Positions 36,878-44,498 of a stretch of 64,000 nucleotides of DNA are shown piece by piece; the stretch's first letter is position 1, and each line of letters opens with the position of its first letter. Location: NCBI RefSeq assembly GCF_003627095.1, contig NZ_CP032627.1, positions 310,001 through 374,000 on the forward strand, given 5' to 3'. This DNA comes from Lactococcus allomyrinae (GTDB lineage: Bacteria; Bacillota; Bacilli; Lactobacillales; Streptococcaceae). The position numbers and the translations under genes were made by a program. Under the pieces are notes generated by a model that did not search any database, was not told the DNA's origin, and saw only the letters and a list, made by a program, of their open reading frames with translations.

Positions 36878-37594
36878 ATGATGAAAACAACAATTGGAAA
36901 AGTTTTATTTGTTTTCTTTATCTTGAGCGTGGCTGGATTGGCACCTCAAGTTAGTGCACAAGCACAACTTGGCTCAACACATACTCAAGACTTATTTATC
37001 GTAAAATATGGTCTTCCCTCGGGGAAAAATCAATTTTCGCAAAAACAAACAACTAATACAGGCGAAAAAATTAATAATATTCCCGTAGATAACCACGATT
37101 CAGAGCTCGCTCCGATAGCTGGAATTCACTATGTGATTCAAAAAATTATACCCACCAGAGATGGAGATAAAATCAAACTTAGTGATAAAGACTCATATTC
37201 TGTTAGTGGTACACCGCTAGAACTTGTAACAAATTCTGCTGGAATTATATCTTTAAATCTTAGTGATGGATTTTATATTGTTAGTGAACAAGCAAATTCT
37301 CTGGCTCACTTATCAACACCAGCACATCCTATACTGATTCGGCTTCCTGTAGAAAATACTGCTAAAAATGGTTATCTGAATGAGGTCTATATCTATCCAA
37401 AATCAAGCATTGACCCGCTAGAGAATACATATAAACCCAAAGAAACCTCTAAAATTCCTAAAGGAAATTTGCCTAAAACAGGAGATGGTTCAAAGCTGAG
37501 TATCTCTACCTTGGGAGTAGGACTTATTGGTATCACGTTTATGCTAACGGTGGGAAAGATAAGTAAAGAGAGAGGAGTTAGAAGTGAATACTAG
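36878..37594 (+). CDS. Minor (basal-type) pilin, LPXTG
   Basis: The 238-residue secreted protein starts at ATG 36878 (MMKTTIGK) behind CGGAGGAAAC; a longer frame from 36830 lies inside the sortase gene. It has a signal peptide ending near VSAQA, one pilin-like domain with the DGFYIVSE strand and VYIYPK motif, and the sorting signal LPKTGD before the membrane segment. Size and position suggest a base or linking subunit that ends on the cell wall. Confidence 0.85.
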   Translation: MMKTTIGKVLFVFFILSVAGLAPQVSAQAQLGSTHTQDLFIVKYGLPSGKNQFSQKQTTNTGEKINNIPVDNHDSELAPIAGIHYVIQKIIPTRDGDKIKLSDKDSYSVSGTPLELVTNSAGIISLNLSDGFYIVSEQANSLAHLSTPAHPILIRLPVENTAKNGYLNEVYIYPKSSIDPLENTYKPKETSKIPKGNLPKTGDGSKLSISTLGVGLIGITFMLTVGKISKERGVRSEY

Positions 37595-40142
37595 ACAGGG
37601 TAATAAAAAAACAAAAAGAATAGTAACAAAAGTGTTGACATTTTTATCAGCAGTAACATTACTTTCTACCCCTCTATTCAGTACAATATCAGGTGTCCAA
37701 AATATCTTTGGACTGATAGACGCCAAAGCAGCTATCATTGGTCCAACTGTGACAGTTCAACCCAAGGATTTTGAAAATTATTTTACGCAAACAGGAAGTG
37801 CAAAGTATAGTTACACTACTGGAGCTGGCTATGGTACTTTGACGTTAACACCTAACTCTACTAATCAAGTGGGGATGGCAGCGATGAATGTTAAATTCGA
37901 TATGTCGCAAGACTGGAAAATTACTGGTAATCTCAATATAGGAAACAAAGGTGGAGCGGATGGTGTCAGTTTCGGATGGTATCCAGGAGACACAGGTGTT
38001 GTTGGAATTAAAGGCGCAGACTTAGGAATAGGAGGATTGCGTGGTGCCTTTGGTTGGACAGCCGATACTTATAAGAACTCCTATACGATACCGACCATAC
38101 TCCCGAGTACTGCGACTGGTGCAGACCCTGTCTATACTCTAACTAATAGTGGTATCGTGGGTGGAGACCCTTCTAGTACAAATTCTACTTGGGCGGTAGG
38201 AGGATGGTCTTACGCTAATCCTAATCCAATGTATGATGTGAAAAATTCATACCCTTCTGGAGGTGGAGCACCTGCGATTGCACCAAAGACAGCTTATAAT
38301 AAATCTGACAATCCTCAAAAGGATATTTCTAGCCTAGCAGATGGTAAATTCCATGCATATTCTCTAACTTATACAGCTTCTACGGGAACGATTACAGTTG
38401 TATTTGGAAGTTTAACATGGCAAATGCCAATTTCTTCTTTGGAGAGCTTAGCTGGTGATGAGTCTTCTAGTGCATTATCATTTTTCATTTCTGGTAGTAC
38501 AGGTGGTGTGACGAATCTTCAGCAGTTTCAATTTACATCAGCTACATTTACGGAAGCGTTAGGCACTGTAACTGCTAATTATGTAGATGCTTCTGGAAAT
38601 ACATTAGCATCAAGTGTTTCAACGCAAGGAATAGTTGGTAAAGATGGTTATACTACAAGCCCTAAGACTATTACAGGTTATAGTTTAAAAAATGTAGAAG
38701 TATCAGATTCTACGGCGACAAATTCTGCGAATACAATTACAGGACTTTATACTGCAAATGATATTACGGTTAATTATGTTTATGCTCCAAATCCAGAAAC
38801 GGCTACGATTACATACATAGATACGGATACTAATCAGCAAGTGGGAGCTGTAGATACAACAACAGGAGTGTTTAATGGATCCTCTAACTATACTGTAAAA
38901 ATTCCAAGTGGTTATATACTTTCACCACATCAAAATCCTAACGATGAGTTTACTCCTGCAAATGCAAGTAAAAAAGTATTCAATCAAGATGGTGTCACCC
39001 AAAATTTCAATGTATATTTAATCAAACAGCATAGTATTGTAACGGATAATTTTTTTGAATCTGATGCGACGATACACTATGTAGATATGACTAAAAATCC
39101 TTTGCCTTGGATGTCTTCTACGCCATATTCTAATCAATCTAATCCGACAGGAAATCCAACACAAAGTAATGGAAACCTTGTTGGTGCTGGGAATGATTAT
39201 ATTTATCGTGTATGGATGGTTGGTGTAACTACTTATCAGCCAGGGGATGCTACTCCAAATGTTATATGGTACTCTTCCACCAGTTTTGTACCAACTTTGG
39301 ATGCCAATGGTAATCCGAAAACACCAGCTGTTTCTGATGTATTAGACTCAAATGGCAATCCTATCAATGGTTGGACTCAACAAAGTTCATATAATCCAGG
39401 GTTAGTATATTATCCTATAGTACCAGGATATACTTGGCAAAAGACAACACAGCTTATCAATGGAAATGAGATAGCAGCGGGAGATAACGAGTTTAACGGT
39501 GGTATTAATGGTACAATCAATATTACCGCACCTCAACAAAATGGAGCACCTAATCCTCAACATTCTGTCTATTATGTTTACTATAATTCAAACTATAGTT
39601 TTTCAAATCGTACAACAAAAGAAGTCAATGAAACAATAAATTACCTTGATGTCAATAGCAGAATGCCGATTGCCACAAAATATACAACGAGTCAAAGCCT
39701 TACTGTTGAAACGGTAACGGATTCTTCTGGGAAACAAACCGTTTATTATTATAAAGGAAATGGAACACCTGAGTCAGATAATCATCCGTTTGCTAAGGAT
39801 GGTACTGCCAATCCAGATTGGGCAGATATGACATCATTTAATTCATCTTTTGGGACACAAGTTAACCCAGAAATTACAAATTATACAGTAGTGGGCGCTG
39901 ATGGAAATTTAGCAGCGAGTTCACCTTATTTATCAGATGATAAAACTCAAGTGACTCCTCAAGTAGTAAATGATAAGTTTGATGATATTGTAGTTAATGT
40001 TTATTATGCTTATGATGGGCAAGATATTCATTTACCATTCACAGGGGGAATTGGATGGAGCCAAATTCTTGTGATTGCTTTATTTAGTGCGATTGTTGCA
40101 TATTTGATTCAATGGGGGAAACGAATAAAAAATAAAAAATAA
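37584..40142 (+). CDS. Large LPXTG adhesin with L-type lectin-like and MucBP-like domains
   Basis: The 852-residue protein begins with GTG 37584 behind AGAGGAG, overlapping the minor pilin by 11 nt. The signal segment ends near DAKAA (about 48). Residues about 55-325 resemble bacterial L-type lectin domains (DGVSFGWYPGD, SSLADGKFHAYSLTYT). Two or three MucBP-like repeats follow (VNYVYAPNPETATITYIDTD, INYLDVNSRMPI), then LPFTGG, a helix and a basic tail. It is probably the pilus tip or co-anchored adhesin; the carbohydrate ligand is unknown. Confidence 0.88.
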   Translation: MNTRQGNKKTKRIVTKVLTFLSAVTLLSTPLFSTISGVQNIFGLIDAKAAIIGPTVTVQPKDFENYFTQTGSAKYSYTTGAGYGTLTLTPNSTNQVGMAAMNVKFDMSQDWKITGNLNIGNKGGADGVSFGWYPGDTGVVGIKGADLGIGGLRGAFGWTADTYKNSYTIPTILPSTATGADPVYTLTNSGIVGGDPSSTNSTWAVGGWSYANPNPMYDVKNSYPSGGGAPAIAPKTAYNKSDNPQKDISSLADGKFHAYSLTYTASTGTITVVFGSLTWQMPISSLESLAGDESSSALSFFISGSTGGVTNLQQFQFTSATFTEALGTVTANYVDASGNTLASSVSTQGIVGKDGYTTSPKTITGYSLKNVEVSDSTATNSANTITGLYTANDITVNYVYAPNPETATITYIDTDTNQQVGAVDTTTGVFNGSSNYTVKIPSGYILSPHQNPNDEFTPANASKKVFNQDGVTQNFNVYLIKQHSIVTDNFFESDATIHYVDMTKNPLPWMSSTPYSNQSNPTGNPTQSNGNLVGAGNDYIYRVWMVGVTTYQPGDATPNVIWYSSTSFVPTLDANGNPKTPAVSDVLDSNGNPINGWTQQSSYNPGLVYYPIVPGYTWQKTTQLINGNEIAAGDNEFNGGINGTINITAPQQNGAPNPQHSVYYVYYNSNYSFSNRTTKEVNETINYLDVNSRMPIATKYTTSQSLTVETVTDSSGKQTVYYYKGNGTPESDNHPFAKDGTANPDWADMTSFNSSFGTQVNPEITNYTVVGADGNLAASSPYLSDDKTQVTPQVVNDKFDDIVVNVYYAYDGQDIHLPFTGGIGWSQILVIALFSAIVAYLIQWGKRIKNKK

Positions 40143-40147
40143 AAAAT

Positions 40148-40187
40148 AAAAACATCGAAAGTTCAAAAGAGCTTTCAATGTTTTTTT
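40148..40187 (+). terminator. Bidirectional terminator of the pilus operon and lrgAB
   Basis: AAAAACAT..GAAAG pairs with CTTTC..ATGTTTTT around TTCAAAAGAG, with a TTTTTTTATT tail. It lies between convergent operons. Confidence 0.8.
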
Positions 40188-40188
40188 A

Positions 40189-40887
40189 TTAGTAACCAAG
40201 AATAATATGAGCGACAAGCGGAGCAAAAATAACGTACATGATACCAGTTACACCAATGCTTAAAGCCGCCATTGCTCCCTGAGTCTTTCCGAGTTCAATA
40301 GCTGTTCCTGTTCCTACGGCGTGTCCTGTTCCACCTAGTGCGACCCCTTGAGCGACAGGATCTTTGATTTTGAAGAGTTTCAATAATGGCGCAGCTAGGA
40401 CACTGGTGAGAATCCCAGTTGCTACAACGACAACAACGGTAATTTGCTCAATACCGTGCATTTTATCAGAAATTCCCATCGCCATTGCCGTAGTGACAGA
40501 TTTTGGAAAAATGGATAGACTTGCAAGTTTGGTAAGACCAAAGAACTTAGCACAGAGTGCGGTAAATACTGTATTGATAAGTGCGGCTATCGCGATTGAA
40601 AGTCCGATAGAACGTGCGTGATGTTTCATTAAATGAAATGTTTTGTAGAGTGGGATTCCGAGCGCAACAGTACTAGGGGCAATGAGGTCATTGATGATGG
40701 AACCTCCAACATAATAATTTTTGTAAGGAATATGAGCAAGTCCTAGAATGAGAATAATGACAACTGTAGCAAAGAGAAGCGGATTGGTCCAAGGTTTACG
40801 AAAGTTTTCATTAATACGCACACCAATCATAAAAACGAGGATAGTAAGGACAAGTCCAAAAAGTGGGTCGGCAGTGAGTTGATTCAT
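40189..40887 (-). CDS. lrgB: LrgB/CidB family membrane protein
   Basis: The 232-residue polytopic protein (about seven helices) has the LrgB marks VALGIPLYKTFHLMKHH, FPKSVTTAMAMGIS and GVALGGTGHAVGTGTA. LrgAB/CidAB pairs modulate autolysis, and in streptococci they transport pyruvate. It starts directly at the lrgA stop, so the two are coupled. No LytSR two-component genes lie in the window. Confidence 0.92.
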   Translation of the reverse strand: MNQLTADPLFGLVLTILVFMIGVRINENFRKPWTNPLLFATVVIILILGLAHIPYKNYYVGGSIINDLIAPSTVALGIPLYKTFHLMKHHARSIGLSIAIAALINTVFTALCAKFFGLTKLASLSIFPKSVTTAMAMGISDKMHGIEQITVVVVVATGILTSVLAAPLLKLFKIKDPVAQGVALGGTGHAVGTGTAIELGKTQGAMAALSIGVTGIMYVIFAPLVAHIILGY

Positions 40888-41330
40888 TAGGCACCTTCAT
40901 TTTCTGTGGTTTTATTTTTGGAATGTTGATTGATAACATCAAGTGCGATTTGTTGAGAACTGAGCTTTGGGATAGCATAATCTCCTTCGAATTTGATTTT
41001 AATCCATTCTACTAATTTTCCTAATACAAAAACATTAATAATAAGAGCCCCAAGGATAATAATAAGAATTTGAACCCAAAAATGACTAATCAAATTCCAT
41101 TTTGCCATAATTCCAACTCCGGCTGGTAGAAAAAGAATCGTCATGTTATTAATGAGAAAGCTTCCTGCTTCATCAACGTGTTTAAATTCGAGAATTTTAA
41201 ACTGGAGGGCAAGAAATAGAAGAACCATGCCTAAAATTGAGCCAGGAATGGGGAGGTGAAGCCCATTTGAGATGATATTTCCGATAAAACTAAAACCGAA
41301 AATAATGAGTAGTTGTAGATATATTTTCAT
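40887..41330 (-). CDS. lrgA: LrgA/CidA family membrane protein
   Basis: The 147-residue holin-like membrane protein has four predicted helices and the CidA/LrgA motif GLHLPIPGSILGMVLLF near the N terminus. It works with LrgB. The promoter on the minus strand is TTGAAA (41406-41401), 17-bp spacer, TACAAT (41383-41378), and GGGAG is the ribosome site. Confidence 0.9.
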   Translation of the reverse strand: MKIYLQLLIIFGFSFIGNIISNGLHLPIPGSILGMVLLFLALQFKILEFKHVDEAGSFLINNMTILFLPAGVGIMAKWNLISHFWVQILIIILGALIINVFVLGKLVEWIKIKFEGDYAIPKLSSQQIALDVINQHSKNKTTENEGA

Positions 41331-41377
41331 AATTACTAACTCCCTAAGTTATCTTGATTTCTTTTCACAATAATTTA

Positions 41378-41406
41378 ATTGTACTCTTTGAAGGTTGGTT
41401 TTTCAA
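41378..41406 (-). promoter_or_regulatory. lrgAB promoter
   Basis: Minus-strand TTGAAA, 17-bp spacer, TACAAT. The start would be about 40 bp upstream of lrgA. Confidence 0.65.
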
Positions 41407-41474
41407 GGATTGGTGTGAGTGGATTTAGGAGAGGTACTGGAAAAAGATAAAGTAAATTTTGTTGAAAACTTTTC

Positions 41475-41502
41475 TTGACATTTTATCAAAAAGTGTTATA
41501 AT
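41475..41502 (+). promoter_or_regulatory. Promoter of the rimP-nusA-infB-rbfA operon
   Basis: TTGACA (41475-41480), 16-bp spacer, extended -10 TGTTATAAT (TATAAT 41497-41502). It is followed by a leader hairpin AAGGAGCG/CGCTCCTT at about 41524-41549. Confidence 0.8.
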
Positions 41503-41509
41503 CAATTTA

Positions 41510-41753
41510 AATAAACTATTAGAAAGGAGCGTTCGTGAGGACGCTCCTTCTCTTGTGTGGATTTTCTGACGATAGATAGTCAGGTTAAATATAAGGTTGG
41601 AGTGCTCTTCATATCTTACAATTGAGTTCGATGCGCTTGAAATTAGTGAAAATAGATAATTTTCATAATTTCAGGGTAAGCGCTCCTCGCATCTTATAAC
41701 TGAGTTCGGAAGGCTAGAAACTTCCTCATATCTTAAAGAAAAGGAGATAAAAT
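41510..41753 (+). promoter_or_regulatory. Leader of the nusA operon with hairpin and palindromic elements
   Basis: A roughly 240-nt leader begins with the stable hairpin AAGGAGCG-(10 nt)-CGCTCCTT plus TCTCTT, which could be an attenuator. NusA operons are often self-regulated by termination in this region; that is inference here. The hairpin is followed by short palindromic family units (41605-41745), with borders CATATCTTACAATTGAGTTCG and GCATCTTATAACTGAGTTCG and the hairpin 41633-41683. Confidence 0.55.
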
Positions 41754-42227
41754 ATGGAAGAAATCGTAGAAGTTGTTGAAGATTTCATCACACCTCATAT
41801 TCCTAAACCGTTTAAACTTTTTGCAGTTGAGTGGGGGAAACTTGGTGGTGATATGGTTTTAAGTATTTTGGTGGATAAAGAAGGCGGTATCGAGATTGAT
41901 GAAACGGCTGAGTTGAGTGAGTTGATTTCCCCTTTGTTAGACCAAATCAAGCCAGACCCTTTTCCTAAAGAAGGTTATATGCTTGAAGTTGCTAGTCCAG
42001 GAGCTGAACGTCCTTTAAGAAAAGCCGAGCACTTCAAAGGAGCGATTGGTGAGTATATTTTTGTCAAACTCTATCAAAAGCTTGATGGAGAAAAAGAATT
42101 TGCAGGAGATTTAACGAGTTTTGATGGAGAAAATCTGGTGCTTGATGTACTTGATAAGACACGTCATAAATCTGTTGAAATTCCGCTATCTAGTGTGGCT
42201 AAAGCGCAGACGATGGTTAAATTTTGA
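41754..42227 (+). CDS. rimP: Ribosome maturation factor RimP
   Basis: The 157-residue protein helps late 30S assembly. The N-domain contains [12 protein letters not shown]-type strands and [20 protein letters not shown], the family signature, near residues 78-95, and the C-domain is an SH3-like barrel. AAAGGAG precedes the ATG. First gene of the operon. Confidence 0.95.
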   Translation: MEEIVEVVEDFITPHIPKPFKLFAVEWGKLGGDMVLSILVDKEGGIEIDETAELSELISPLLDQIKPDPFPKEGYMLEVASPGAERPLRKAEHFKGAIGEYIFVKLYQKLDGEKEFAGDLTSFDGENLVLDVLDKTRHKSVEIPLSSVAKAQTMVKF

Positions 42228-42253
42228 TTGAGCTTTATCATTTGGTAATATAA

Positions 42254-42470
42254 TTGTGCTTGCCCTTTTTGAAAGCTATGAAAAAAGATAAAATGTTCCA
42301 ATGAGCTTTGCTCATTTCCTATTTTTCAGCTTTTAGAACAATCGGGCTTACATCTTAAAATTGAGTTCGGAGCACTTGAAATAATGAAAAATAGGAAATT
42401 ACAGGTTCGTACATCGCATGGTTCTGGAATTTATCATTTTCATTTATTTCAGGGAGCGCTCCTTACATCT
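42254..42470. repeat. Two palindromic elements between rimP and nusA
   Basis: Unit a (about 42254-42350) has the tip AATGAGC-TTT-GCTCATT. Unit b (about 42370-42462) has arms GAGCACTTGAAATAATGAAAA and its complement, with an inner tip CGTAC-ATC-GCATG. They are separated by the border ACATCTTAAAATTGAGTTCGG and end with ACATCTTAAAT. Each is an imperfect hairpin of roughly 90 nt that would be present in the operon mRNA. Confidence 0.7.
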
Positions 42471-42493
42471 TAAATCGAAAGAGAGAAATATAA

Positions 42494-43642
42494 ATGAGCA
42501 AAGAAATGCTGAACGCCTTTGCAATGTTGGAAGAACAAAAAGGAATTAAACCGGAGATTGTTATTGAAGCAATTGAGCAAGCCATCACGGCTGCTTACAA
42601 GCGACAATATGGTCAAGCCCAGAATGTGAAAGTTATTTTCGATGAGAAAAAAGGGAATTTTAATGTTTATTCTACGCGTGAAGTCGTGGATGAAGTATTT
42701 GATAGCCGTCTCGAAATTTCGCTTGAAGATGCCCTTGAATTAAATCCTCATTATGAAATTGGCGATAAAATCATGTTTGAAGAAAAGCCTAAAGATTTTG
42801 CAAGAACTGCTGCTGGGGCTGCCAAACAAGTGATTATGCAAAAAATGCGTGAGGAAGAGCGTACAATCATTTATAATGAGTACAGTCGTTATAAGGATGA
42901 AATCATTCAAGGGACGGTTGAGAAAGTTGATGCACGTGCGGTTTATATTAACCTTGGTCGTGTTGATGCTTTGCTTACAAAGAAAGACCAAATTCCTCAA
43001 GAAAACTATCATGTGGGTGACCGTGTGAAAGTTTATGTGACCGATGTTGTTTTGACACCAAAGGGAACACGTGTTTTCATCTCTCGCACAGCACCAGATA
43101 TGCTTAAACGAATGTTTGAAAAAGAGATTCCTGAAGTATTTGATGGAACTGTAGAAATTAAATCAATTGCTCGTGATGCCGGCGACCGTGCAAAAGTTAT
43201 TGTTGAAAGCCATGATGAAAATGTTGATGCTATCGGTACAATGGTTGGAGCAAAAGGTTCTCGTATTCAAGGAATTATTCGTGAGCTTGCAGGTGAAAAG
43301 ATGGACATTATTGAATACTCTGCTGACAAGGCGACTTTGATTGCTAACGCTTTGAAACCTGCACGTATTGAGCAAGTTTTGATTACAGCGGATGGTTCAT
43401 CACTTGCCGTTGTTGCTCGTGACCAACTTTCATTAGCTATTGGGAAACGTGGACAAAATGTCCGTCTTGCAGCCCATGTTACAAACAGCAAAATTGATAT
43501 TAAAGCGGCAGATGAGTTTAATATTGATGATTATGAGTTTGTTGGTGAAGATGATGAAGTTGTAGAAGCTTCAGAAATCGAGGAACCTGTTGTTTTGGAT
43601 GAAGCTGTAGAAATTCCTGAAACTGAGGAAAATGAAGGATAA
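42494..43642 (+). CDS. nusA: Transcription termination/antitermination protein NusA
   Basis: The 382-residue RNA-polymerase-binding protein has an N-terminal domain (about 1-125), an S1 domain (about 130-200, IIQGTVEKVDARAVYINLG), and two KH domains (about 200-345, with GAKGSRIQGI and AIGKRGQNVRLA). The C-terminal acidic repeats of E. coli NusA are absent, as in Firmicutes; a short Glu-rich tail is present. The GAAAGAGAG ribosome site follows the palindromic units. Confidence 0.97.
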   Translation: MSKEMLNAFAMLEEQKGIKPEIVIEAIEQAITAAYKRQYGQAQNVKVIFDEKKGNFNVYSTREVVDEVFDSRLEISLEDALELNPHYEIGDKIMFEEKPKDFARTAAGAAKQVIMQKMREEERTIIYNEYSRYKDEIIQGTVEKVDARAVYINLGRVDALLTKKDQIPQENYHVGDRVKVYVTDVVLTPKGTRVFISRTAPDMLKRMFEKEIPEVFDGTVEIKSIARDAGDRAKVIVESHDENVDAIGTMVGAKGSRIQGIIRELAGEKMDIIEYSADKATLIANALKPARIEQVLITADGSSLAVVARDQLSLAIGKRGQNVRLAAHVTNSKIDIKAADEFNIDDYEFVGEDDEVVEASEIEEPVVLDEAVEIPETEENEG

Positions 43643-43721
43643 ATTTTTTAAGAAAATGTTTGCTGACAGAATTTTGTCGGTACTGACAGAGCTTATATTT
43701 TCTTGAGAAATGAGGTTTTCT

Positions 43722-44048
43722 ATGAAACAGAAAAAAATTCCTATGAGAAAGTCTTTAGTTTCAAATGAGCAGTTTCCAAAGCGTGATTTGCTTCGCATTG
43801 CATTTAATAAAGAAGGGATGATTTCGATTGACCCAACTGGTAAAGCGCATGGACGAGGAGCATATATCGCACTTCTTAATGAAGAAGCGACACTTGCTAA
43901 AAAGAAGCGAGTATTTGATCGAGCTTTTCAAACCAAAGTTGATGATAAATTCTATGATGAATTAATCACTTATGTTGAACATCAGGTGGCACGTCGTGAA
44001 CTTCAAAAGACGACTTATTCTGCAGATGAACTTCCAGACTATGACTAA
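43722..44048 (+). CDS. rnpM: YlxR/RnpM family RNA-binding protein
   Basis: The 108-residue protein starts at ATG 43722 (MKQKKIPMRKS) because GAGG lies 6 nt upstream; an ATG at 43710 overlaps that site. It shows the DUF448 signature KIPMRKSLV and GKAHGRGAYI. In Bacillus the protein binds RNase P RNA and modulates its activity. It sits between nusA and ylxQ in the standard order. The Cys usually found in the MR(K)C motif is Ser here. Confidence 0.9.
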   Translation: MKQKKIPMRKSLVSNEQFPKRDLLRIAFNKEGMISIDPTGKAHGRGAYIALLNEEATLAKKKRVFDRAFQTKVDDKFYDELITYVEHQVARRELQKTTYSADELPDYD

Positions 44049-44053
44049 AAGAC

Positions 44054-44359
44054 ATGGATAAAAAACAACAAATTTCGAATTTGATTGGACTTGCCAAACG
44101 TGCGGGGAAAATGATTACAGGAGAAGAACTGGTCGTCAAATCTATCCAAAATGGTAAGGCGAGATTGATTATTCTTGCGTCAGACAGTGCATCAAATTTG
44201 AATAAGAAAATTACTGATAAATCAAAATATTATGAGATTCCCGTCTCACAAATCTTTACAGAAATAGAACTATCGCAAGCCATTGGACAAAACCGCAAGG
44301 TTATTGCGATTGCTGATGACGGATTTGCAAAGAAAATGGAGAGCCTCATGAAAGAATAG
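44054..44359 (+). CDS. ylxQ: YlxQ, L7Ae-family RNA-binding protein
   Basis: The 101-residue protein of the L7Ae/L30e fold has GLAKRAGKMITGEELV and ILASDSASNLNKK, matching YlxQ/YbxF-type kink-turn-binding proteins. Its start is 6 nt after rnpM. The cellular role in Gram-positives is not settled. Confidence 0.9.
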   Translation: MDKKQQISNLIGLAKRAGKMITGEELVVKSIQNGKARLIILASDSASNLNKKITDKSKYYEIPVSQIFTEIELSQAIGQNRKVIAIADDGFAKKMESLMKE

Positions 44360-44394
44360 AATAAATAACTGGGTTCGCTTCTCTTTTTGAGAAA

Positions 44395-44490
44395 GTTTGA
44401 TTTGGAAGTGAGTAAAAAGGGTAAATTTTTTAAAAATTATTATTTATCATTTTTACTATTTCCAAGCAGGCGGGCTCACATCTTAAAGGA
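44395..44490. repeat. Palindromic element before infB
   Basis: GGAAGTGAGTAAAAAGGGTAAA (about 44407) pairs imperfectly with TTTATCATTTTTACTATTTCC (about 44442-44462) around an AT-rich tip. The downstream border GGGCTCACATCTTAAA runs directly into the infB ribosome site AAAGGAGGA. It is one unit of the operon's palindromic family. Confidence 0.6.
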
Positions 44491-44498
44491 GGACTAAA

